Shown piece after piece: positions 26,348-34,674 of a stretch of 64,000 nt of DNA. Position 1 is the stretch's first letter, and each line of letters begins with the position of its first letter. The translations under genes were made by a program, and so were the position numbers. The notes under the pieces are model-generated. The model saw only the letters and a program-made list of their open reading frames with translations, did not search any database and was not told where the DNA came from. Where the stretch lies: contig JACPOB010000029.1 of the NCBI GenBank assembly GCA_016185145.1, positions 1 through 64,000 on the forward strand, in the 5' to 3' direction. This DNA comes from Rhodospirillales bacterium. GTDB taxonomy: Bacteria > Pseudomonadota > Alphaproteobacteria > Reyranellales > Reyranellaceae.

Positions 26348-27391
26348 GTGCTCAGCCTTCGACCCGGAGATCGCATTCCCGACTTCGCCCTGCCTGGCCT
26401 TGACGGCAAGCATCGCAAGTTCGTCTGGTCGTTCAACGGCGCGCCCGTGGCGCTGGTCGCGGCCGACGATCTTTCCAACCTCGATGTCGGCCAGTTCGCC
26501 GCCCTGATCGATGCCTGCGCCAAGGCCGCCGTCGTGCCCGTCGTCGTGGCCGGCAACGCCGTGGCCACCGCCGCGGCGCCGTGGGCGAAGCTCGGCGGCA
26601 CGCCGGAAGCGCCGCTGCTGCTCTGCGACCCCGACCGGCGCTTCCTGACGGCGCTGCTGGCCCAGGGCGGCATGGGCCTCGGGGCAGGCGGTACCCTGCG
26701 CATGCGCGTGATCGTGCTCGATCCCAACCAGCGCGTTGCCGCGACCTTCGACAGCCGGGCGCTGCCCGCCGCGGCGGAAGCGATGGACGGGCTCGCCCGG
26801 TCGGTGCGAAGCGACGGCGGCCGCGATCTCCTGCTGGCGGCGCCGATGGCGCCGGTGCTGGTATTGCCGCGCGTCTTCGAGCCCGACTTCTGCACCCAGC
26901 TCGTGCGGCTGTGGGGCAAGGGCGATCACAAGGACAGCGGCGTCTCGAGCCGCTACGGCAACGTCAACATGGATCATCTGAAGCGGACCGAGGACTACAC
27001 GATCGTCGAGCCGATGATGCTGAAGGCGGTGTCGGACCGTCTCGCCTATCGCATCGGACCGGAACTCATCAAGGTCTTCGCCTTCGACCGCCAGTTCACT
27101 TTCGATTCGCACGTCGTGCTGTCCTACAGCGCCGACGGCAAGCACTTCTTCGGCGCCCATCGCGACAACGGCGCACCGACCACGGCCGACCGCGCCTTCG
27201 CCGTGTCGCTCAACCTCAACGACGACTTCGAGGGCGGCGAGCTGGTGTTCCCCGAATATGCCGGCGTGCGCGTCAGCCCGCCGGCGGGCGCCGCCGCCGT
27301 CTTCTCCTGCTCGCTCCTGCACCAGGTTTTACCAGTGACGCGCGGCCGGCGCTTCGTGCTGACCACCTTCTTCCGCGCCAAATCCCAATAG
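26348..27391 (+). CDS. redoxin-like domain fused to 2OG-Fe(II) dioxygenase domain
   Basis: This protein has 347 residues from a GTG at 26348; the exact start is uncertain because the frame is open back to the tRNA end. Residues 1-about 150 look like a peroxiredoxin/AhpC-TSA fold (RPGDRIPDFALPGLDG) but without an obvious resolving or peroxidatic Cys at the usual place. The C-terminal part is a prolyl-4-hydroxylase-type 2OG-Fe(II) domain with metal ligands H271-x-D273 (AHRDNG), distal H325 (LLHQVLPVT) and the 2OG-binding Arg in GRRFVLTTFF. Such fusions occur in proteobacteria; the substrate is unknown. Confidence 0.8.
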   Translation: MLSLRPGDRIPDFALPGLDGKHRKFVWSFNGAPVALVAADDLSNLDVGQFAALIDACAKAAVVPVVVAGNAVATAAAPWAKLGGTPEAPLLLCDPDRRFLTALLAQGGMGLGAGGTLRMRVIVLDPNQRVAATFDSRALPAAAEAMDGLARSVRSDGGRDLLLAAPMAPVLVLPRVFEPDFCTQLVRLWGKGDHKDSGVSSRYGNVNMDHLKRTEDYTIVEPMMLKAVSDRLAYRIGPELIKVFAFDRQFTFDSHVVLSYSADGKHFFGAHRDNGAPTTADRAFAVSLNLNDDFEGGELVFPEYAGVRVSPPAGAAAVFSCSLLHQVLPVTRGRRFVLTTFFRAKSQ

Positions 27392-27769
27392 CGCGGGATC
27401 GCGTTCGCGCGACATCTCCGGGAATCCCCGCAAGCCATTGACAATGCGCATTCTTGGCGCATTGAGTCCAGCGGTAGGGCTTGCCGGGGAATTTCGATAG
27501 TTACGCAAGTTTAGATATTGGTTTTTGCTCGGCCGGACAGGCCGGCCCGGCTGCGGCCGGACACGATGGTATCGGATGAACGATGCATAGAGCAGAGCCG
27601 CCGGGAGGCGAGCGCCAGGCAAACATAACTCAAGTGCTTTCTCTGGTCAACTACGGTTTTTTTTGGCGGACCAATTTTGGCGGACCATAGAGCGCCAAAA
27701 TTCGGAGTCGAGCATCGGTGCTGGCAGTCTCCTCCGGCCGCGCGCCTGCTCGTCAAGATCCCGGACGAG
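27392..27769. other. intergenic, short direct and inverted repeats, no gene seen
   Basis: This 378-base gap lies between convergent genes and is less GC-rich than its surroundings. It contains a tandem direct repeat TTTTGGCGGACCA (27661-27673 and 27675-27687) and a 10-bp perfect inverted repeat AATTTTGGCG/CGCCAAAATT (27673-27702). A T-run at 27656-27664 precedes these. A GGCCGGAC-rich segment lies near 27530-27560. No convincing coding frame. Confidence 0.4.
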
Positions 27770-28474
27770 CTACTGGTTCTTGTCGCGCGCCGCGTCATGG
27801 GCCTGAGCCAGCTCGACTCGCGCCTGGTCGAGCGCGGGATCGAGGACGTCGATGCGCGATGCCTCGTTGAAGGCGCGATCGGCGGCGGCGATGTCCTTTC
27901 GCGCGATCGCATCACGCATGGCCGCCAGAAGATCGGCGACCCGGTTGTTGCGCTTGGCCTCCTTCTGCTGCGCGGCCTGCATGGCGTGACGCAGTTCGGC
28001 GATCTCGGGGGCCTGCGGCTTCAGGCGCTCGGCTTCGGCCAGTGCCTTGTCGGCATCGGCATAGTCGTCGTTGCCGACGGCATTACGGGCGCGGGCGATC
28101 TGGAGGGCGAACTGGCCCTCGGGAGTGGCGAGCCCGGCGATCCTGCGTCGGGCCTCGGCGGTTTCGCTGAGGCCGGGCACCAGCTTGTCCGCTTCATCCA
28201 GCTTGGCATTGGCTTCCGCGAACCTGCCCCTGTCGGCCAGGCGGCGCGCCTGGGCCACCAGGTGGAAGGCGCGATCGCTCAACGCTTCGTCCGGCAACGC
28301 GTCGAAGTCGCTCAAATCGGCAGCTGGCTGGCCGGCGGCCTGTCTTGCCGGCGCCGACGCAGGAGGTGCTTCAGCGGAGGGGCGATCGAAGAAATAGAAG
28401 GCACCCGCCAACGCGGCGATACCCACCGCGCCAACGACTGCTAGATGTGGCAGCCGCACTGAAAACGGACGCAA
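27770..28474 (-). CDS. single-pass membrane protein with TPR-like helical repeats
   Basis: This 234-residue protein starts at a TTG at 28474 with an excellent GGAGGA ribosome site, giving LRPFSVRLPHLAVVGAVG. One TM helix (about residues 10-30) is followed by a Pro/Ala linker and then an all-alpha region with repeated A-x-x-A-L-A-E-A-x-R-x-x-P-like units (ANAKLDEADKLVPG, ADKALAEAERLKPQ, ADRAFNEASRIDVL) about 60-75 residues apart, resembling degenerate TPR or coiled-coil repeats. It is probably anchored in the inner membrane with the repeats in the periplasm. No named family recognised. The frame extends further upstream, but that part overlaps the neighbouring peptidase gene. Confidence 0.7.
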   Translation of the reverse strand: MRPFSVRLPHLAVVGAVGIAALAGAFYFFDRPSAEAPPASAPARQAAGQPAADLSDFDALPDEALSDRAFHLVAQARRLADRGRFAEANAKLDEADKLVPGLSETAEARRRIAGLATPEGQFALQIARARNAVGNDDYADADKALAEAERLKPQAPEIAELRHAMQAAQQKEAKRNNRVADLLAAMRDAIARKDIAAADRAFNEASRIDVLDPALDQARVELAQAHDAARDKNQ

Positions 28475-28526
28475 AGCGCTTCCTCCGGCTTGGCCGGAGT
28501 TAACGTAGGAAGTCCGCCGCGGGTTG

Positions 28527-30044
28527 CTAGGCCGGCTTAAGGCCGGCGTAAGGCTCGTTGATGCCGTCCAGCGGCCAGATCGGCCGGCGTAGCTTGGTGA
28601 ACTTAAGCCGCGAGATGTCGGGCGAGCAGATGCCGCCGGAATCGACCAGCACGATCTCGCGCGCGATCGGCGCATAGGCGGCGCGGTAGTGCTGCACGCT
28701 CTTCACCACCAGCACGCTTTTGGCCGTGGGATCGATGCCCTGGCTCAGGAACACCTGCAGGTCGATGGTCTGGATGCGGTTGGAGATCGTCACCACGTCG
28801 ATGCCGCCGATGCGCAGCACCGCCGTCGGCCCCATCGACGTCTCCACGCCGGCATTCATCGGCCCGTCGTTCTTGAAGCTCCCGTCGGACAGCATCTTCA
28901 CGACCGCCTTGGCCTTGACCGATGCGCCCATCGCCGGATCGGTGTGGCCGCCGAGGCTGACATCGATCTCAGCGCCGACGCCCGCCTTGATCGCCTGCTG
29001 CACCGTGCCCGGATCGTAGATCGTGCCGAAGGCGACGTTCTCGATGCCGGCATCCATCAACGCTTTCAGCACGGGCGTGGTGTCGTTGTAGCCGCCGCCG
29101 CCCGGATTGTCGGTGCCGTCGGCGATGACCAGGGGGCCCCTCTTGCCGACGCCGGCCTTGGCCTCAGCGATGCCGTCGGCGATCGGCCGATAGTAGGATT
29201 TCGCCCCCTCCTCCCGCCGCCGCCAGATCTCGTCTATCAGCTCGGCCGCGATCGCCTTGGCGCGCGCCTCGGCGCCGGGCTCGTGGCTGACCGCGATCGA
29301 GGGACCGGTGTAGGGAATGTCGGCCCAGGTGAAGCCCGCCTGGATGCTGACGACGTCGATCCCCGGCTCCTTCTCGAAGCTGTCGGCCTTGCCCAGAAGA
29401 TCGAGCATCAGGCCGGGCTGCGTCGTGCGGCCGTGCTCCGCACCCTCCAGCATGGCGGGCTGCACGAGAAGACACTGCGGTTTCTTGTTGCCTTCCATCG
29501 CCGCCTGCACCAGCTCCGCGGCCTGCACGGCGCGCTCGTAGCCGTCGATGTGCGGATAGGTGCGGTAGCTCACCAGCGCATTGGCGTTCCTCGCCATGCG
29601 CACCGTGGCGTTGGCGTGCAGGTCGAGCGTCGTGGCGATCGGCACATCCGGCCCGACGACGCCACGCAGCAACTCGAGCAGCGCCCCCTCGGCGTCATCC
29701 TCGGTTTCCGTCACCATGGCGCCATGCAGCGAGAGACAGATGCCATCGACCTTGCCCGCCTTGCGCGCGGCGTTGACGATCATGTCGCGGATCGTCTCCC
29801 AGGTTTCGCGGGTGAGCTTGCCCGACGGCGTGGCGTTGGCGGCACCCGCCCACACCGGCAGCCAGCCGTACTTCTTCACCGCATCGATGTAGCCGCCGAT
29901 CTCGTTCTTCGTGCCGGTGAAGCGCGGCACCATCGCCTCGCCTTCGATCAGCCAGCGCTTGCGGTAGTCGTCGAGCGTGGTCGCCAGCTTCGAGAACGTG
30001 TTGGTCTCATGCATGAACTGCGCGATGAGGACGCGGTACGCCAT
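28527..30044 (-). CDS. M81 family metallopeptidase (MlrC-like)
   Basis: This 505-residue protein belongs to the MlrC/DUF1485 family, named after the microcystinase C that cleaves linear peptides. Typical segments are the N-terminal RVLIAQFMHETNTFS with its His, LSLHGAMVTETEDDAEG, TLDLHANAT, YRTYPHIDGYERA, IADGTDNPGGGGYNDTT, and the C-terminal domain with VDSGGICSPD. The His/Asp residues that bind zinc in the family (H in LHGAM, D and H in TLDLHAN) are present. It is the second gene of a unit with the CMD protein (10 bases between). The natural substrate is not known from sequence. Confidence 0.9.
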   Translation of the reverse strand: MAYRVLIAQFMHETNTFSKLATTLDDYRKRWLIEGEAMVPRFTGTKNEIGGYIDAVKKYGWLPVWAGAANATPSGKLTRETWETIRDMIVNAARKAGKVDGICLSLHGAMVTETEDDAEGALLELLRGVVGPDVPIATTLDLHANATVRMARNANALVSYRTYPHIDGYERAVQAAELVQAAMEGNKKPQCLLVQPAMLEGAEHGRTTQPGLMLDLLGKADSFEKEPGIDVVSIQAGFTWADIPYTGPSIAVSHEPGAEARAKAIAAELIDEIWRRREEGAKSYYRPIADGIAEAKAGVGKRGPLVIADGTDNPGGGGYNDTTPVLKALMDAGIENVAFGTIYDPGTVQQAIKAGVGAEIDVSLGGHTDPAMGASVKAKAVVKMLSDGSFKNDGPMNAGVETSMGPTAVLRIGGIDVVTISNRIQTIDLQVFLSQGIDPTAKSVLVVKSVQHYRAAYAPIAREIVLVDSGGICSPDISRLKFTKLRRPIWPLDGINEPYAGLKPA

Positions 30045-30054
30045 TACTGACCCC

Positions 30055-30603
30055 CTACAACTTTGCCGTCTTGAGCCACTCCGCCTGCCCTTCCTCGCCC
30101 TCGACGCCGGTGGTCTCGAGCAGGCGGCAGACCATCATGTAGTAGCCGATGGTGAGCGTGAGCTCGACCACCGCACCCGGCGTCAGGAACGCCTGGACCG
30201 CCTTCAGGGCCTTGTCCGACGCCTTGACGTTGCGCACGACGTCGTCGGTGTAGCGCAGCACGGCCTTCTCGTTGTCGGCGAAGGCGGCAGCCTCGATCGT
30301 GGCGTCGCGCAGGGCCGCGATCTTCTCCTCGGCCACGCCGGCCTCGCGCGCGATGCGCTCGTGCTGGAAGACCTCGTAGGCCGCGCGACTCAGCCGGCCG
30401 ACGCGCAGGATGGCGAGCTCGCGCAACTGCGCATCGAGCTCGCAGCGATAGAGCAGCGCGTTGCCCATGCGAACGAAGCCCTTCAGCCCGGCCTCGGAGT
30501 TCGCCAGCATGCGATAGATGTTGAGATGCGGCTTCAGCTTGTCGAGAAACTCAGCATGCTTGCCGGTGGCGTTTTCAACTTCGTAGTACGGAATGCGCGG
30601 CAT
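30055..30603 (-). CDS. carboxymuconolactone decarboxylase family protein
   Basis: This 182-residue protein is in the AhpD/CMD-like all-helical family. ELAILRVGRLSRAAYEVFQHERIAREAG is the family core. The E-x(n)-C-x-x-C-x-x-x-H redox motif of AhpD is absent (here Y-x-x-x-Q-H), so it belongs to the cysteine-less group related to gamma-carboxymuconolactone decarboxylase. The ATG at 30603 has GGGGAG in front. Probably cotranscribed with the M81 gene downstream. Enzymatic role unknown. Confidence 0.85.
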   Translation of the reverse strand: MPRIPYYEVENATGKHAEFLDKLKPHLNIYRMLANSEAGLKGFVRMGNALLYRCELDAQLRELAILRVGRLSRAAYEVFQHERIAREAGVAEEKIAALRDATIEAAAFADNEKAVLRYTDDVVRNVKASDKALKAVQAFLTPGAVVELTLTIGYYMMVCRLLETTGVEGEEGQAEWLKTAKL

Positions 30604-30608
30604 CAAAC

Positions 30609-30660
30609 TCCCCTTCCCTCATGCTCCTCTCCTTCGCTAGGGGGAGAGGAATAATGAACG
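30609..30660. repeat. family E palindromic repeat, degenerate copy
   Basis: TCCCTCATGCTCCTCTCCTT followed by AGGGGGAGAGGAATAATGA is an imperfect inverted repeat that resembles the perfect copy at 33451-33498. It lies just before the CMD gene and after the anti-sigma gene. Confidence 0.65.
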
Positions 30661-30670
30661 GGGAAACCTG

Positions 30671-31318
30671 TCAGATCACTCCACGCCGTACCAGCGGATT
30701 AAGGAAGCGGCCGAACGGACCGGTCAGCACGATCGGCTTTTCAATGACGATCAGGGCGATGCAAGGGTCACCGGGATCGGCGATCGGTTCATGCTGCTCT
30801 GGCCCCGGACCGACGGCGAAATCGCCAACTCCGTAGTTGCCGGTCGAATCGGTATAGCCGCCTTGCAGGACGACGGTGAACTCTTCGCCGACATGACGAT
30901 GCCTCGGCAGGCCGCGGCCGGGCTCGAGCTTGAGCAGCGACACGCGATGCTCGCCCGGCAGGCTGAGGCGCATCTCCTCGAAGCCGCCGAACACGCGCCG
31001 CCAGCTCGCGTCCGGCCCGACATAGAGCGCAAGCGGCGCCGGCGCCCATTCGAAGCCGGGCCGCGGCGCGTAGGGCGCGGGCCTGGACTCGACGGCGACG
31101 CCATCGAGGCGCGCCAGCGTGCGCTGCAAAAGATCCTCGTCGAACGGCGCCTCACCCCCGCCTTCCATCAGCGCGCCACCCAGCACGCCCAGGCGCTCGA
31201 CCGTGCTGCGGGCGACGGGATCGAGCGCCACATGCAGGGCCACGGCCAGCGCCGGGCCCGCGGCAAGCGTGCCGGCGGCATAGTCCAGCAGCAGCTCTTC
31301 GGGGGCCGGATGGCTCAT
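30671..31318 (-). CDS. ChrR-like cupin anti-sigma factor lacking both zinc-site cysteines
   Basis: This 215-residue protein binds and inhibits the ECF sigma factor encoded just upstream. The start HPAPEELLLDYAAGTL is the ChrR anti-sigma domain. In ChrR, zinc is held by two His and by Cys-x-x-Cys in H-L-x-x-C-P-x-C. Here H3 and H29 are kept but the cysteines are replaced (HVALDPVA: D33 and A36). The C-terminal cupin keeps its ligand set H140, H142, E146 and H176 (RHRHVGEEF, EQH). The ATGA overlap of 4 bases with the sigma gene shows coupling. In known systems this pair responds to singlet oxygen; here the sensing chemistry may differ. Confidence 0.88.
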   Translation of the reverse strand: MSHPAPEELLLDYAAGTLAAGPALAVALHVALDPVARSTVERLGVLGGALMEGGGEAPFDEDLLQRTLARLDGVAVESRPAPYAPRPGFEWAPAPLALYVGPDASWRRVFGGFEEMRLSLPGEHRVSLLKLEPGRGLPRHRHVGEEFTVVLQGGYTDSTGNYGVGDFAVGPGPEQHEPIADPGDPCIALIVIEKPIVLTGPFGRFLNPLVRRGVI

Positions 31319-31872
31319 GACTCGTCCTTCTCCAACGCTTCCCGTAGCCGCCCGAGCGCCAGGCGAATGCGGGACTTCACTGTGCCCAAGGGCAGCTTCA
31401 GCTCCTCGGCGATGGCGGTATGGGTCTTGTCCTCGAAAAATGCCTTCTGGATCACCACCAATTGATCGGCTGAGAGGCCGCCCAAAAGTTCCTTCACTCG
31501 CATATACGTTTGTCCGGCGAGCACGGATTTATCGACATCTGCCTCCTCGGGTGCAAATACCGTCAGCCAGTCCTCGGTCTCGATCGCCGGCCGGCCGGTC
31601 CGCCGGGCGAGGTCGATCCGCTTGTTGCGAGCGATGGTGTAGATCCAGGTGGCGGCCGAGGCCCGCCCGCGATCGAAGCTCGCAGCCTTGCGCCACACCA
31701 TTATCAGCGCTTCCTGGTCCACTTCCTGCGCGGTTTCCGCATCGGTGCCGCCGCGCATGATGAAGGCCTTTATGCGCGGGGCGTAGTGGCGGAACAGGCT
31801 CGCGAAGGCCGCGCGATCCTGGCGGGCCGCAATGGCCTCGATCAGGTCGGCAGCCTCGTCGGGCGAAAGCAT
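31315..31872 (-). CDS. rpoE: ECF sigma factor, RpoE/ChrR-partner type
   Basis: This 185-residue sigma factor has region 2 (FASLFRHYAPRIKAFIMRGG, then DQEALIMVWRKAASFD and ATWIYTIARNKRIDLAR) and region 4 with helix-turn-helix (THTAIAEELKLPLGTVKSRIRLALGRL). It is of the group normally paired with ChrR anti-sigma factors, confirmed by the overlapping downstream gene. Region 2.1-2.2 carries R-G-G-T-D-A-E in place of longer versions. Autoregulation is expected, but I did not find a convincing group-specific promoter, because a family D palindrome occupies the upstream 120 bases. Confidence 0.93.
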   Translation of the reverse strand: MLSPDEAADLIEAIAARQDRAAFASLFRHYAPRIKAFIMRGGTDAETAQEVDQEALIMVWRKAASFDRGRASAATWIYTIARNKRIDLARRTGRPAIETEDWLTVFAPEEADVDKSVLAGQTYMRVKELLGGLSADQLVVIQKAFFEDKTHTAIAEELKLPLGTVKSRIRLALGRLREALEKDES

Positions 31873-31879
31873 CTTTATC

Positions 31880-31998
31880 CGTCATCCCGAGCGGAGCCGC
31901 CCGAAGGGCGGCGAAGTCGAGGGACCTTCGTCTTCACAACGACGACCGCCAAGAGAAGGTCCCTCCACGCGGCCCTTCGGGCCTTGGTCGGGATGACG
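31880..31998. repeat. family D palindromic repeat (CGTCATCCCGAGCGGAG type)
   Basis: CGTCATCCCGAGCGGAGCCG opens the element and GGTCGGGATGACG closes it, with inner complementary pieces GAGGGACCTTC and GAAGGTCCCTC. Related copies are at 45377-45447, 47902-47984 and, as a half, at 46475-46516. It fills the space between the sigma factor start and the end of the M20 gene. Confidence 0.8.
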
Positions 31999-31999
31999 G

Positions 32000-33397
32000 T
32001 CAGCGCGACGCCGGCGCATGCTCGCCGAGATCCCAGAAGATGCCGGTCATCAGTCGCAGCCCGTCGCGGGCCACCGGCGCCAGCAGGTGCTCGTCGGGAG
32101 CGTGCTGGGAGCAGGCAGCGTAGGAATGCGGCACCCAGACGGTCGGCATGCCGAGGATGTCGGTGAAGACCTCGTTGGGCAGCGAGCCGCCGAGATTGGG
32201 CAGCATGTTGGGCTTCTGGCCGCCCGTCTTCTCGATCGAGGCGGCGGCGAACTTCGCCCACGGGTTCTCCGGGTCGAGGCGCGTCGCATTCATGATCACC
32301 TCGCGCGCCTGGTCGATCTCGATCATCCCGAAGCCGTGGCGCTCGAGATGGCGGCGCAACGCCGGGATGATGTCGTGCGGATCGGTGCCGACGACGAAGC
32401 GGAGCTGGCAATAGGCGATGGCGCTGGGCGGGATGGCATTGACCGGCCGGTCCGGATTGCCGGTCTTGAAGGCCAGAACCTCGAAGCTGTTCCACCCAAA
32501 CACGCGCTCGACCGGCGTCAGCGATTCCTCGCCCCAGTTGGGATCGATCTCGGGAGCGCCCTCTCCCGCATCGACATGGGCGTCGGCCAGCGCCGCGCGC
32601 ACCGAGTTGGTGAGCGTCTTGGGCCGCCACTCCGGCACTTTGATCTGGCCGCGCCGGTCGGTGATGGTGGCGAGCGCATGCGCCAGGATGATGCCGGGGT
32701 TGCTGAGAAGCCCGCCCCAGTTGCCCGAGTGATGGCCGCCCTCGCGCATCGTGAGCTTGAGGTTGAAGTTCAACGTCCCGCGCGTGCCGCCGAAGATGGT
32801 CGGCCGGCGATGGTCGAGCCTGGGCCCGTCCGAACCGATCAATGCGTCGGCCTTCAGCGCCGCCTTGTTGGCCTTGCAGAAGTCGGCAAGGCCCGGCGAG
32901 CCCGTCTCCTCGCCGGTCTCGATCAGGATGGTCGAGTTGAAGCCAAGCGAGCCGCGCTCTTCGAGCACGCAGGCAAGGGCTGCAATGTTGATGGTGTGCT
33001 GTCCCTTGTTGTCGGCCGTGCCGCGGCCATACATGCGATCGCCCTCGATCACGATCTTCCAGGGCGACAGGCCCTTGCGCCACTGCTCCTCCTGGCCGCG
33101 GATCACATCGCCGTGGCCGTAGGTCAGGACGGTCGGCAAGGCCTGGTCCTCGACGCGGCGGGCGATCAGAAACGGGCCGTACTCGGCGCGCGGATTGGGC
33201 AGCACGGTGCAGTCGTAGCCCATCTTCTGCAGCGACTGGCTCATTTCGCCCGATACGTACTCCTGCAGGGCAGGCATGGAGTCCTTCTCCTGGCTGGTCG
33301 TCGGGATCGCCACCCGGCGCTGCAGCTCGGCGAGAAAGCCGCCGTCGTCGAAATACTTTTCCGCGCGCGCGATGGCGCCGTCACGTGTGCCGGTCAT
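32000..33397 (-). CDS. M20 family metallopeptidase/amidohydrolase
   Basis: This 465-residue dinuclear zinc hydrolase (ArgE/DapE/CPG2-like) has ligand and catalytic motifs TYGHGDVI, YGRGTADNKGQH (bridging Asp), the catalytic ETGEETGS Glu pair and a late H-S-Y-A-A region. The dimerisation domain lies between (KLTMREGGHHSGNWGG). A start at 33397 is supported by AAAGGAAAAG; an ATG seven codons upstream is possible. It is divergent from the alcohol dehydrogenase gene. It probably cleaves a dipeptide or N-acyl amino acid. Confidence 0.92.
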   Translation of the reverse strand: MTGTRDGAIARAEKYFDDGGFLAELQRRVAIPTTSQEKDSMPALQEYVSGEMSQSLQKMGYDCTVLPNPRAEYGPFLIARRVEDQALPTVLTYGHGDVIRGQEEQWRKGLSPWKIVIEGDRMYGRGTADNKGQHTINIAALACVLEERGSLGFNSTILIETGEETGSPGLADFCKANKAALKADALIGSDGPRLDHRRPTIFGGTRGTLNFNLKLTMREGGHHSGNWGGLLSNPGIILAHALATITDRRGQIKVPEWRPKTLTNSVRAALADAHVDAGEGAPEIDPNWGEESLTPVERVFGWNSFEVLAFKTGNPDRPVNAIPPSAIAYCQLRFVVGTDPHDIIPALRRHLERHGFGMIEIDQAREVIMNATRLDPENPWAKFAAASIEKTGGQKPNMLPNLGGSLPNEVFTDILGMPTVWVPHSYAACSQHAPDEHLLAPVARDGLRLMTGIFWDLGEHAPASR

Positions 33398-33442
33398 GTC
33401 TTTTCCTTTCGCCGCCACGATAGCAAAATATCGCCATCAGGT

Positions 33443-33507
33443 GCCTCCCCCTCATTCGTGCTCCTCTCCCCCTAGCGGGGGAGAGGAGCACGAATGAGAG
33501 GGGAGGA
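33443..33507. repeat. 22-bp perfect inverted repeat (family E) in a divergent promoter region
   Basis: CTCATTCGTGCTCCTCTCCC plus CC (33451-33472) pairs perfectly with 33477-33498 around the four-base loop TAGC. Flanking CCTCCCC / GGGGAGG extends the pairing with one bulge. It lies between the divergent M20 and alcohol dehydrogenase genes, only 30 bases before the latter start. Confidence 0.88.
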
Positions 33508-33528
33508 ACGAAAGTCAGGGAGCCAGCC

Positions 33529-34674
33529 ATGCTGACATCAGGTCGCATCGTTTTCACCGACATGGAACAGGTCCATTTCGGCAAGCCGGCCGCCCAGTCG
33601 GTTGCCGACCTGGTGAAAGCCAACGGGTCCAGCCGCGTGTTCTTGATGGCGAGCGGCACGCTCGATCGCGAGACCGACGAGGTCGAGAAGGTGCGCCGTG
33701 CGCTCGGCAACAAATGCGTCGGCACCTTCGCCCGGATGCCGGCGCATTCGCCGCGCTCGGCCGTGTTCGCCGCCGCCGAGCAGGCCCGCGAAGCCAGGGC
33801 CGACCTCATCGTCACCCTGGGCGGCGGCTCGATCACCGACGGCGCCAAGGCCGTACAGCTCTGCCTCGCCAACGACATCAAGAGCATCGAGGACATGGAC
33901 CGCATTCGCGACGGGGTCGACGTGAAGGCTCCGGCGGTGCGCCAGGTCTCGATCCCGACCACGCTCTCGGCCGGCGAGTTCTCCGGCATCGCCGGCGTCA
34001 CCAACGAGGCGACCAGGGTGAAGGAGATGTTCCGCCATCCCCTCACCATTCCGCAGGCCGTGGTTCTCGATCCCGAAGTGACGCGCCACACGCCGATGTG
34101 GCTGTTCCTGTCGACCGGTATCCGCGCCGTCGATCACTGCGTCGAGAGCGTGTGCTCCAATGAATCGACGGAGTTCACCAACGCCTCGGCCCTGCACGGC
34201 CTGTCGCTTCTGGCGCGCGGCCTGCCCAAGGCGAAAGCCGATCCTTCGGACATGAAGGCGAGGCTCGATTGCCAGATCGGCTCATGGTTGTCGATGGGCG
34301 GGCTGGCGGCCGGCGTGCCGATGGGCGCCAGCCACGGCATCGGCTACGTGCTGGGCGCGGTGTTCGACGTGCCGCACGGCCACACCTCCTGCATCATGCT
34401 GCCGTCGGTGATGCGCTGGAACAAGTCGGTTAACGCCGACCGCCAGGCGTTGATCGCCAACGCCATGGGCCATCCCGGCAAGGACGCCGGCGACGTGCTC
34501 GATCAGCTCATCCGCGGCCTCGGCATGCCGCGCACTCTTTCCGAGGTGAAGATCGGCAAGGAGCATTTCGACCGCATCGCTGAGCAGGCCATGGGCACGC
34601 CATGGGTGCCACGCAATCCACGCAAGATCGACAGTCCGGTGCAGGTGAAGGAAATCCTGGAGCTGGCGGCCTAG
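33529..34674 (+). CDS. iron-containing alcohol dehydrogenase / maleylacetate reductase family
   Basis: This 381-residue group III dehydrogenase has the NAD-binding TLGGGSITDGAKA, then IPTTLSAGEFSG, and metal ligands in the RAVDHCVES His and in SHGIGYVLGAVFDVPHGHTS (two His). The maleylacetate reductase-like subgroup keeps S-A-x-x-F-S-x-x-A-G-V-T as seen here (SAGEFSGIAGVTNE). Start ATG at 33529 with AGGGAG. It probably reduces an oxo-acid or oxidises an alcohol with NAD(P)H. It stands alone, with an apparently gene-poor 400 bases behind it. Confidence 0.92.
   Translation: MLTSGRIVFTDMEQVHFGKPAAQSVADLVKANGSSRVFLMASGTLDRETDEVEKVRRALGNKCVGTFARMPAHSPRSAVFAAAEQAREARADLIVTLGGGSITDGAKAVQLCLANDIKSIEDMDRIRDGVDVKAPAVRQVSIPTTLSAGEFSGIAGVTNEATRVKEMFRHPLTIPQAVVLDPEVTRHTPMWLFLSTGIRAVDHCVESVCSNESTEFTNASALHGLSLLARGLPKAKADPSDMKARLDCQIGSWLSMGGLAAGVPMGASHGIGYVLGAVFDVPHGHTSCIMLPSVMRWNKSVNADRQALIANAMGHPGKDAGDVLDQLIRGLGMPRTLSEVKIGKEHFDRIAEQAMGTPWVPRNPRKIDSPVQVKEILELAA

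Noticed and set aside
28475-28675. Upstream extension of the TPR-like membrane protein
   Set aside because: It would overlap the end of the M81 peptidase gene and lacks a ribosome site, whereas the TTG at 28474 has GGAGGA in front.
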